A DNA stretch of 8,311 bases. It comes from Treponema sp. UBA1798 (lineage in GTDB: Bacteria > Spirochaetota > Spirochaetia > Treponematales > Treponemataceae). Both the position numbers and the translations under genes were made by a program. The stretch covers positions 1 through 8,311 of the forward strand of contig DCFS01000293.1 of assembly GCA_002319875.1 (NCBI GenBank), given 5' to 3'. The notes beneath the pieces were generated by a model that worked only from the letters and a program-made list of their open reading frames with translations, was not told the origin of the DNA and did not search any database. Shown here one piece after another: positions 1 through 6,517 of this stretch (position 1 is the stretch's first letter; every line of letters begins with the position of its first letter).

Positions 1-22
1 TTCTGCTGCCGCAACATACATA

Positions 23-42
23 AAATGTAATCGTTTACATTT
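23..42. promoter_or_regulatory. LacI/CcpA-type operator-like palindrome (cre-like)
   Basis: The 20 bases AAATGTAATCGTTTACATTT form an inverted repeat centred on CG between 32 and 33; only the pair 31/34 is mismatched. The core also fits the cre consensus WTGNAANCGNWNNCW at every position. Even palindromes with a central CG are typical operators of LacI-family repressors. It lies about 160 bp before the regulator gene and close to the left edge, so it may serve an unseen leftward gene, the rightward operon, or both. The binding protein is not in the window; a DeoR protein would not be expected to use this type of site. Confidence 0.55.
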
Positions 43-60
43 AAGACAGCTTAGTTTCTC

Positions 61-74
61 ATTGAATTTTCAAT
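61..74. promoter_or_regulatory. Small palindrome, possible second operator
   Basis: ATTGAA, a two-base gap (TT), then TTCAAT: a perfect inverted repeat with six-base arms. It lies between the cre-like site and the proposed promoter of the plus-strand operon. It could be a site for the DeoR regulator encoded next door, since these regulators usually control their own operon, but DeoR operators are too variable for recognition by eye and short AT-rich palindromes arise easily by chance. Confidence 0.25.
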
Positions 75-111
75 CTGTCAAGAAAAATATTTTTTTTCAT
101 TTTCTTTTATC

Positions 112-140
112 TTGCTTTTTTCTCATTAATGAAATAATAT
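112..140 (+). promoter_or_regulatory. Possible promoter of the regulator-kinase-aldolase operon
   Basis: TTGCTT (112-117) and TAATAT (135-140) are separated by exactly 17 nt, with T-rich tracts just upstream (90-97 and 100-108). Transcription would start near 147, giving a leader of about 54 nt. The match to the vegetative consensus is only moderate: 3 of 6 bases in the -35 box and 4 of 6 in the -10 box. CATAAT at 147-152 is a better -10 but has no good partner. This is the best candidate in the leader, not a firm call. Confidence 0.35.
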
Positions 141-200
141 CGAAAGCATAATGAAAGACAAAACAAATATATTTAAAACAAAAAAAAACGAGGCAGTGCG

Positions 201-950
201 TTGGAATTAACAGAACGGGAGCATACGATAATCAATTTTCTCACAGAAAAAGGCAGTGTTTCAGTCTCAGACCTCAGCAGCAGTCTTGATGTTTCCGAGG
301 TAACCATACGGTCCGATCTAAGCGATCTTGAATTCAAAGGTTTCTTAAGCAGGACTCACGGAGGGGCTGTTCCCTTTATACATCCTCATATCATTGAGAG
401 ACAAAATCTTGCTGTTGAAGAAAAAAGCAGAATTGCAAAAGCGGCTGCAGCTCTTGTACAGGACAACGATACGATAATGATAGAAGCAGGTACGACAGCA
501 GCTCTTATTCCCCGCTATCTCACAGGCAAACGGGACATCAGAGTTATCACAAATTCCGTAATGGCTTTCAACGCAGCACGAAGTAACCCTGCGTTGAAAA
601 TTACCGTTACCGGAGGCGAATACAGTAATTCAACGGATTCCTTTATCGGATATACAGCAGAGGATGCAATACGGCGCTTTAATGTAAAATATGCTTTCAT
701 CGGCACAGATGGCTTCAGCATAAAAGCGGGTATTACGACACACTATGAACAGGCTGCACAGATTATAAGAGTTATGCGCGAAAAAGCCTCCAAGGTTATT
801 CTTGTCAGTGATTCCTCAAAATATGACAAAATAGGAGTTGTAAGTATACTGCCGCTTTCCAGCATCGATCTTATTATAACAGATTCAAAACTTTTTCCTG
901 ACGCAATAAAAAGCATACAGAACAGCGGATGTAAAATAGAAGTTTACTAA
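201..950 (+). CDS. DeoR-family transcriptional regulator of sugar catabolism
   Basis: Cytoplasmic DNA-binding repressor of the DeoR/GlpR type. Residues about 5-55 form the winged helix-turn-helix with the family's SEVTIRSDLSDLE recognition region (32-44) and the RTHGGA signature (51-56). Residues about 75-232 form the DeoR sensor domain, a sugar-phosphate-isomerase-like fold, with EAGTT (95-99), ITNS (116-119), TGGE (137-140), GTDGF (168-172) and DSSKYD (204-209). The usual TIRRDL is TIRSDL here. At 249 aa it has normal family length. The start is TTG: an in-frame TAA at 174-176 excludes a longer protein, no ATG lies between it and the HTH, and GAGG stands 7 nt upstream. The kinase follows after 11 nt, so this is the first gene of the operon. 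In this family the effector is usually a phosphorylated intermediate of the pathway; here the product of the kinase is the likely signal, which is inference. Confidence 0.93.
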   Translation: MELTEREHTIINFLTEKGSVSVSDLSSSLDVSEVTIRSDLSDLEFKGFLSRTHGGAVPFIHPHIIERQNLAVEEKSRIAKAAAALVQDNDTIMIEAGTTAALIPRYLTGKRDIRVITNSVMAFNAARSNPALKITVTGGEYSNSTDSFIGYTAEDAIRRFNVKYAFIGTDGFSIKAGITTHYEQAAQIIRVMREKASKVILVSDSSKYDKIGVVSILPLSSIDLIITDSKLFPDAIKSIQNSGCKIEVY

Positions 951-961
951 AGAGGCAATAT

Positions 962-2497
962 ATGGAATATGCCATAATCGTAATTGATATAGGTATGACT
1001 AACAAAAAGGTTGCTGTCTATGATGACTGCCTGACCCCGCTCGATACAGTATACAAAGTTTTTGATCCTGTTCTGATAAAAAATCAGGTCACGGCTGAAA
1101 ACCTGAAAACTCATGATCTGAAAGGTATGCAGGACTGGTTCTTTGACAGGATAGCAGATTTCGCCAGAAAATACCCTGTTAAAGTAATTTCCGTTACTAC
1201 ACATGGTGCAACTTTCGTATGTACTGACAGGAACGGAGAAGTCTGTGCGCCATGTATTTTCTATACGGAAAATCCTTCCGAAACCTTCCAGCAGGAGTTC
1301 TATGAATTAGCAGGTGAGAAACTGTCACTGCAGGAGACTACTTTCACTCCGGCACTGGAAGCAATGATTAATCCTGCGAAAGGAATATATTACCTGAAAA
1401 AATATTTTCCGGTTCAGTTTGCAAAAACACAGACCATACTCTTTTATCCGCAGTACTGGGGTTTTCTGCTTACCGGAAAAAAAGGAGTTGAACCCACATA
1501 CACGGGATGTCATACCTATCTCTGGGATCACAGAAGGCAGACCTGGTCTGCTGTAGTAGACAAGCTCAACATACGACAGCTTATGCCGGAAAATTATTGT
1601 AATACTTGTACCATACTCGGTTCACTGACTCCGCGAATTGCAAAAAAACTGGGGCTTACCTCTGATACAGTCGTAACAATGGGAATCCATGACTCAAATG
1701 CATCTCTGCTTCCATATCTCGTGAAAGAGAAAAATTCTGATTTCGTTCTTAACTCCACAGGTACCTGGTGTGTTTCAATGCATTCACAAAATGATCTTTC
1801 TTTTACTAAAGAAGATCTCGGTAAGATAGTTTTTTTTAACCAGTCAGCATTCGGGAAACCGGTTAAAACATCTATATTCCTCGGCGGAATGGAATTCGAT
1901 ACATGGACAGCATGTTATAAAGAAATAAATGAAACCTCAGAACTGCCGCAATATACGGAAGAAGCAGTAAATGACCTGCTTGCTGCAAAAGATACATTTC
2001 TGCTACCAGAAGTAGTACCAGGATCAGGCCAATTTACGTCTTCAAAATCCGGTATAATGGAAAAAGGGATATTTTTCCCGCTTAAAGATATTCTCCATAA
2101 AAAACGTATACCGTCTATCATAAAAAATGAACATTCCTTTATAGCTGTACTGGAACTCTCTCTCGTTATACAGACAGAAACAGCACTGAAACGGGCGGGG
2201 CTAAAAAATGGGACAAAAGTTTTTACAGAAGGCGGTTTCAGGAAAAACAAACTTTACAATTCCCTGTTGCCAGCTGTGCTTCATGATAATCCGGCATTCC
2301 GCACCAGCATGACAGAAGCAACAGCGTTCGGTGCAGCGATGACAGCTGTTATAGCTTTAACTGGTAAGACCCCGGAGCAGCTGGTACATACTATCAGTAT
2401 AGAATACAGTCATGATTTACCCGGTAATTTTACCGGATATGAGGAATACAAGCAAAAGTGGCTTGAACTGGCACAAAATCAAAAAGGAGCAGCATAA
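962..2497 (+). CDS. FGGY-family carbohydrate kinase, probably a (deoxy)ketose kinase
   Basis: ATP-dependent sugar kinase with two actin-like domains, expected in the cytoplasm. Visible motifs: the first phosphate loop DIGMTNKK (9-16), the catalytic-base region GIHDSN with Asp244 (241-246), NSTGTW (264-269) at the start of the second domain, the adenine-side EGGFRKN (423-429), and EATAFGAA (452-459), the near-invariant FGGY C-terminal element. The 511 aa length is normal. The first loop reads G-M-T rather than the common G-T-T, a subfamily-like variation. The start ATG has AGAGG 6 nt upstream. The regulator lies 11 nt before and a class II aldolase 3 nt after, which argues that the product is a ketose-1-phosphate type compound, as with rhamnulokinase or fuculokinase. 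Other FGGY substrates (xylulose, ribulose, AI-2) are less likely beside such an aldolase but are not excluded. Family certain, substrate unknown. Confidence 0.92.
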   Translation: MEYAIIVIDIGMTNKKVAVYDDCLTPLDTVYKVFDPVLIKNQVTAENLKTHDLKGMQDWFFDRIADFARKYPVKVISVTTHGATFVCTDRNGEVCAPCIFYTENPSETFQQEFYELAGEKLSLQETTFTPALEAMINPAKGIYYLKKYFPVQFAKTQTILFYPQYWGFLLTGKKGVEPTYTGCHTYLWDHRRQTWSAVVDKLNIRQLMPENYCNTCTILGSLTPRIAKKLGLTSDTVVTMGIHDSNASLLPYLVKEKNSDFVLNSTGTWCVSMHSQNDLSFTKEDLGKIVFFNQSAFGKPVKTSIFLGGMEFDTWTACYKEINETSELPQYTEEAVNDLLAAKDTFLLPEVVPGSGQFTSSKSGIMEKGIFFPLKDILHKKRIPSIIKNEHSFIAVLELSLVIQTETALKRAGLKNGTKVFTEGGFRKNKLYNSLLPAVLHDNPAFRTSMTEATAFGAAMTAVIALTGKTPEQLVHTISIEYSHDLPGNFTGYEEYKQKWLELAQNQKGAA

Positions 2498-2500
2498 ATT

Positions 2501-3787
2501 ATGAATTTTAGTTTTTTACATCCGGCTGATCAGATTGTTCTATTCATGAATCGTATCTATCAGGCAGGACTAACGACCACCTCCGGTGGTAATCTTTCTA
2601 TTTGTGACGGGAATGGTAATATCTGGATTTCACCATCCGGAATAGACAAAGGCACGCTTACAAGAAATGACATTATGTGTGTAAAACCGGATGGAACGGT
2701 TACCGGTCCGCATAAACCTTCAATGGAATTACCTTTCCATTCTTCAGTCTACAGAGGACGCCAGGACCTGAAGGCTGTTCTTCATGCTCATCCGCCGGCA
2801 CTCGTTGCATTCTCTCTTGCACGGAAACTTCCAAATATAAACCTCTTATCCAGCATCAAGAGCACCTGCAGCGGAATCTCCATAGCACCCTATGCTGTCC
2901 CGGGGTCCATAGAACTAGGCAAAAACGTCTCAAAAGAATTTGAAAAAGGATATAATTCTGTTATTCTTGAAAATCACGGAGCCTGTGTTTCTGCAGAAAC
3001 AATGTATGATGCCTTTATACGCTTCGAAACTCTCGAAAGATGCGCGCTCATAGAAATAAATGCAAGAAAAATAGGACAACCGTTATCGCTAAACGAAAAT
3101 CAGATAAATCTGACTCGAATCGATAATAGTATGAAAGAATTTGAACCAGCCGGACATACTTCTGAAGAACTTGCAGTTCGGCGTGATATGATAAAATTCA
3201 TACACCGCTGCTGTACCCAGCATTTATTCGGGAGCAGTCATGGAACTTATTCTGCAATTTTATCAGACGGATCCATCCTGATAACCCCGGAAGGGAAAGA
3301 CCGATTCTGGCTTGAAGAAAGTGATCTTGTTCTGATAAAGGAAGGATGCAGAGAAAAAGGGAAGAATGCATCTATTTTTACTGCATTACATAGTGCCATA
3401 TATAAAAACCATCCGGAAATTAAATCGCTCGCAGGGGCACAACCATATTATACAATGGCCTTTGCAGTAACAGGAACACCAATTGATTCAAGAACAATTC
3501 CGGAAAGTTATATTCAGCTTCGAACTATCGGAAATGCAAGTTTCGAAGACCAGTATATAAATTTAAATAAGACAGCCGATATGATGGACGCTACAACACA
3601 GGTAATTCTTTTCAAGAATGGACAGATACTGGCAGCCGGAACCTCACTGGTAAATGCATTCGACAGACTTGAAGTAGCGGAAGCGACGGCACATTCACTG
3701 ATCTCTGCGATGGATATAGGTCAAACCGTTCCTATTTCTGATAAAGAAATCAGTATTATAAATAAAACATTTTCTCTTCCGGAATAA
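2501..3787 (+). CDS. Tandem class II aldolase/adducin protein; second domain lacks the zinc site
   Basis: Zinc-dependent aldolase of the FucA/RhaD/AraD superfamily, expected to cleave a ketose-1-phosphate into dihydroxyacetone phosphate and an aldehyde. The N-terminal domain (about 6-195) is complete: phosphate-binding SGGN (28-31) and SPSG (44-47), catalytic Glu76 in KPSMELPFH, zinc ligands His95 and His97 in HAHPP, and His159 in ENHG. These positions almost coincide with E. coli FucA (Glu73, His92, His94, His155). At 428 aa it is about twice the family's usual 200-240. Residues about 222-405 repeat the fold (SSHGTYS 245-251, ITPEG 261-265), but HAHPP is replaced by GAQPY (312-316), ENHG by KNGQ (372-375), and no Glu stands at the catalytic position. 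The second half is therefore probably inactive in catalysis. AAGGAG lies 11 nt before the ATG, inside the end of the kinase gene, so the two are likely translated together. Substrate not determined; last gene of the operon. Confidence 0.88.
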   Translation: MNFSFLHPADQIVLFMNRIYQAGLTTTSGGNLSICDGNGNIWISPSGIDKGTLTRNDIMCVKPDGTVTGPHKPSMELPFHSSVYRGRQDLKAVLHAHPPALVAFSLARKLPNINLLSSIKSTCSGISIAPYAVPGSIELGKNVSKEFEKGYNSVILENHGACVSAETMYDAFIRFETLERCALIEINARKIGQPLSLNENQINLTRIDNSMKEFEPAGHTSEELAVRRDMIKFIHRCCTQHLFGSSHGTYSAILSDGSILITPEGKDRFWLEESDLVLIKEGCREKGKNASIFTALHSAIYKNHPEIKSLAGAQPYYTMAFAVTGTPIDSRTIPESYIQLRTIGNASFEDQYINLNKTADMMDATTQVILFKNGQILAAGTSLVNAFDRLEVAEATAHSLISAMDIGQTVPISDKEISIINKTFSLPE

Positions 3788-3891
3788 AACCCAAAACAAC
3801 ACAGGAAAATGTTTCATTGAAACAACTGAAACTATTCCTCTGGAAAAAAGAGTCGAAAATTTCTGTTTGGGACTTTTCAAAAAACAGCGCA

Positions 3892-3924
3892 GGCAGTCCC
3901 GAAAGTTTCACATACGGGACTGCC
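3892..3924. terminator. Stem-loop terminator between convergent operons
   Basis: GGCAGTCCCG (3892-3901) and CGGGACTGCC (3915-3924) pair perfectly over 10 bp around a 13-nt loop, in the 155-nt gap between the stop codons of the two convergent operons. Read on the minus strand, a run of six T begins 7 nt after the stem (T-run at about 3880-3885), which supports termination of the transporter operon. On the plus strand only the weakly T-rich CTTCATT follows, so rho-independent stopping of the aldolase transcript is less certain. The position suits a shared terminator. Nothing else convincing is present in 3788-3942; a small hairpin with GTTTC/GAAAC arms lies at 3811-3823. Confidence 0.65.
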
Positions 3925-3942
3925 CTTCATTAAAAAATGATA

Positions 3943-4326
3943 TCAGTTTAAATCAAATTTTTCAACAGCCGGTTTTATATCAGCGGCCAGCTTTGGAATG
4001 GAAATAAGCACAGAATCCTGTGCAAACGGAATTTTTACGGCATACTCGGTGTCGATAGAACCATCGAAAGATTCCACATGAATTTTGACTTTCTGGCCTT
4101 TTACCAGAAATTTGTCCCTGTCACCTTTCATAAACTCGGATGGTTCCAATTTGTTGATAGTAACTGTCATGCCATTTACTGCTTTATAAGAGCCGTCAGC
4201 TGCCGGCTTGTTATCAATAAGTATCGTATGTGTACGTCCGGTTGCAAACATAACCACCGCAAGCAGAATATACATGATTACAATAAAAGTACGGATTGTA
4301 ATCCGTTTCATTTTCTGTGAAATCAT
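3943..4326 (-). CDS. Small membrane-anchored protein coupled to the ABC transporter
   Basis: Function unknown. The 127-residue product has a basic N-terminus (KMKRITIR, 5-12), one hydrophobic segment at about 13-29, and then a mainly beta-type hydrophilic domain of about 95 residues that should lie outside the membrane. Conspicuous are GRTHTILIDNK (30-40) directly after the membrane segment and KGDRDKFLVKGQ (67-78). There is no lipobox cysteine, so it is probably a signal anchor rather than a lipoprotein. Its ATG overlaps the stop of the permease gene by one base (TAATG), and GGAGGG stands 8 nt upstream, so it is well translated and coupled to the transporter. It is the last gene of that operon. 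I recall similar short proteins beside such permeases in Treponema and Clostridia, perhaps under a DUF name (DUF6672), but cannot verify this. An accessory or stabilising subunit of the transporter is inference. Confidence 0.8.
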   Translation of the reverse strand: MISQKMKRITIRTFIVIMYILLAVVMFATGRTHTILIDNKPAADGSYKAVNGMTVTINKLEPSEFMKGDRDKFLVKGQKVKIHVESFDGSIDTEYAVKIPFAQDSVLISIPKLAADIKPAVEKFDLN

Positions 4327-5462
4327 TATGCATTCCCTCCTGTCACATGTACAGCAGCCGCTTTTTCAGTTCCCTGCCGTAATCCTGCCCTTGCCAGTTC
4401 TGCACCTCTGTGTACACGCCATGCATGTATAACAAGTGCAAGCGCTATAACACCGTAACCGATAAACTGTCTGAAATATTCCCCTATGTTTGCATTGCCG
4501 AAAAGATTCTGCCCGGCGCGGGGAACAACAATATACATAAGGTGCAGAAGCACAACGCCGGCAAAACAGTTAGGAATACTTGCTTTTGTTGCGGATGCGC
4601 CACCAACAAGAATCGCTGCAGCTGCAAAAAAACCGGTTTGATCGTGAGCATTATATGTCTGCATATTACCCATATTCTGCAGAAATATGATCTGTCCTAT
4701 ACAGGCCAGCAGTGTTGATATGATAATTGAAATAATACGCGTTTTTTCAACAGGTATTCCGGCTGAATTTGAAACAGACTGATTCTGGCCTACCGCGCGC
4801 ATATCCTGCCCCAGTTTTGTTTTCTTGAACCATACAATAAAAAAACAGAGTACTGCAATTATCAGATAACTTGATATCGGTATATTGACTCCGTCTATTT
4901 TTATCGTAAGGAGATTATCAAGTACCTGCCGGACAGGATCAAGATTCAAAGTATTACGGACGCCAAAACCGCGGGAAAGCGCAATAGCTCTGTTATGCAG
5001 CGGAACGACAGAACCGAACATATACAGGACAACAAACTGGTAAATACCGTTAAAGAAAAAACCGAGTATATAGCTTGTTACCATTTCCCGGCCGCGGGCC
5101 CTGTTAAGGATTTCTCCGGCAATCCATCCCAGAAAAACGGAAACAGGCATACCTATCAGGGCTGCAAAAACGAGTCCCTGTACACCGGATATTCCCCAAT
5201 CCATAGCAAATATGAGGCCGATCTGCCCTGCCATTGCACCAAGGACCATGCCGAAGTTTATTCCCATACCAGCCATAATAGGAAGAATAAGAGAAAATAC
5301 AAGGAATGCATTTCTGCCAATGCGCGTGAGTATTTCACCGATAATAAACTGAGATGAGTAGCCGGACAACGGTATTGAAACGACAGTCAACGCCAGGAAG
5401 AGTTCAGCCACCAGATTATCTGCAAGGAAGCTTCTTATACGTATTTTTTTCATTGTTTTCAT
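4326..5462 (-). CDS. ABC transporter permease, RbsC/BPD_transp_2 type (second permease)
   Basis: Integral membrane subunit of a sugar-type ABC importer. About eight to ten hydrophobic stretches are visible, among them 20-38, 52-86, 96-117, 128-150, 198-212, 242-262, 278-287, 299-313 and 333-347. The cytoplasmic coupling loop GQDMRAVGQN (218-227) to AGIPVEKTR (234-242) should contact the ATPase, and VGGASATKASI (286-296) is the motif shared with the partner permease. In place of the GxGIDLSVG element common in RbsC homologues it has GMGINFGMVLG (65-75). A basic and Ala/Gly-rich tail of about 30 residues (349-378) follows the last membrane segment. Start: the ATG overlaps the previous stop by one base, with AGGAG 10 nt upstream; a second ATG at codon 4 is less well placed. 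It pairs with the neighbouring permease, probably as a heterodimer. Substrate unknown. Confidence 0.9.
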   Translation of the reverse strand: MKTMKKIRIRSFLADNLVAELFLALTVVSIPLSGYSSQFIIGEILTRIGRNAFLVFSLILPIMAGMGINFGMVLGAMAGQIGLIFAMDWGISGVQGLVFAALIGMPVSVFLGWIAGEILNRARGREMVTSYILGFFFNGIYQFVVLYMFGSVVPLHNRAIALSRGFGVRNTLNLDPVRQVLDNLLTIKIDGVNIPISSYLIIAVLCFFIVWFKKTKLGQDMRAVGQNQSVSNSAGIPVEKTRIISIIISTLLACIGQIIFLQNMGNMQTYNAHDQTGFFAAAAILVGGASATKASIPNCFAGVVLLHLMYIVVPRAGQNLFGNANIGEYFRQFIGYGVIALALVIHAWRVHRGAELARAGLRQGTEKAAAVHVTGGNA

Positions 5463-6517
5463 TATCTGGTTACTCCTGTTTTTCTTGTCAGTGCATACAA
5501 AATCATTCCATTTGACAATACAATACGGATAACCTCTGAAACATCTGTCTGGAGAATACTATTAATAACAGATGGAGTAAGCGTCAGTATCCCCTGAAAC
5601 AATATCGTTCCAATAACGACATTCGCTATCGAAGCCTTATTGATTGAAGCGCCTCCTATCAACACAGCAGCTACAGCAGGGAAAGCCATATAAAGAGGTG
5701 CCTGATACAGCTGGATAAACCCGTAACTCTGCTGATAGACAAGAATCCCGACAGCGCCAACTACAGTAGAAATAATAACGCTTATAGTCCGCATTTTGTT
5801 TACATTAATACCACTTGCACGTGCATAATCAGGATTGGAACCTGCAGCGGTAATCGCCGTCCCTGTTCTGCTTCTCATAAACAGCCACATTATAAAACTG
5901 CATACAACACAGAAAAGAATCATTCCGGTAGGAAACTCAAAATTATTCCCGATATGTATCGCAAAAAAATCGCTGAGCTGATGAACCCAGTAGCCGTCAA
6001 GTGTAATAGTCGTACGAAGTCCTTTGCCTTTATATCCCCATACCATATTGTCACTGGTATAAGGAAGGACAAGCCACATAATGGACATAAACATAACGGC
6101 TGCAAATCCGACATACAGGGCAATGGTCATTTCATCACCGCGCACACGGTTCAGGAGGAGACTGTACAGCCAGCCCAGAAAAACCGCAAACGGAATGGAA
6201 AGCAGTATTGCACCGGATATACCGGCCCATCCGGTAAGTCCAAACTGCATAGCCATTGTTGAACCGAGCAGACCGCCTATAACCCCCAGGGAAAGTCCGA
6301 AATTCAATCCGGTACCGGAAAGAATCATCGGGATCATTGCAAGCGTCAGCAGTTCATTCTGTCCGAAGCGGTTAAAAATATCACTCAGAGAAGCAGACAT
6401 GGATACACCGACAAAAGGAGCCATTATAAATAATATCACAAGAAAAGCAGCAATAATAATACGCGGCAAACCGAAATTCCTGATCTTTTCTTTTAAATCA
6501 TCATTAATTCTTATCAT
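5462..6517 (-). CDS. ABC transporter permease, RbsC/BPD_transp_2 type (first permease)
   Basis: Inner-membrane channel subunit, 351 aa, clearly paralogous to the following permease. Hydrophobic stretches lie at about 19-38, 55-88, 97-121, 130-151, 197-214, 243-261, 276-288, 298-314 and 327-343. The coupling loop is GTAITAAGSNPDYARASGI (219-237), followed by KMRTISVIIS, which aligns with KTRIISIIIS of the partner. IGGASINKASI (287-297) matches the partner's GGASATKASI, and GTGLNFGLSLG (68-78) replaces the usual GxGIDLSVG. The ATG overlaps the ATPase stop in an ATGA junction and has GGAGG 7 nt upstream. Two different permeases with one double ATPase is the arrangement of the Lsr (AI-2), Ytf (galactofuranose), rhamnose and Rfu (riboflavin) transporters. 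The family is clear; which compound passes cannot be told from the permeases alone. Confidence 0.91.
   Translation of the reverse strand: MIRINDDLKEKIRNFGLPRIIIAAFLVILFIMAPFVGVSMSASLSDIFNRFGQNELLTLAMIPMILSGTGLNFGLSLGVIGGLLGSTMAMQFGLTGWAGISGAILLSIPFAVFLGWLYSLLLNRVRGDEMTIALYVGFAAVMFMSIMWLVLPYTSDNMVWGYKGKGLRTTITLDGYWVHQLSDFFAIHIGNNFEFPTGMILFCVVCSFIMWLFMRSRTGTAITAAGSNPDYARASGINVNKMRTISVIISTVVGAVGILVYQQSYGFIQLYQAPLYMAFPAVAAVLIGGASINKASIANVVIGTILFQGILTLTPSVINSILQTDVSEVIRIVLSNGMILYALTRKTGVTR

Noticed and set aside
1..21. Possible start of a divergent gene on the minus strand (ATG at 21-19, reading MYVAAAE)
   Set aside because: Only seven codons are visible and there is no ribosome site before the ATG; the operator-like palindrome suggests a neighbour but does not prove a gene here.
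84..122. T-rich stretch, considered as a terminator of an upstream gene or as phased bent DNA
   Set aside because: No stable GC-containing stem precedes it, and the T-tracts are not regularly spaced by a helical turn.
1915..2250. 111-codon minus-strand open frame
   Set aside because: Antisense to the C-terminal half of the kinase; no domain and no ribosome site of note.
4995..5357. 120-codon plus-strand open frame
   Set aside because: Entirely antisense to the second permease; His, Lys, Tyr and Asn-rich product without a family signature.
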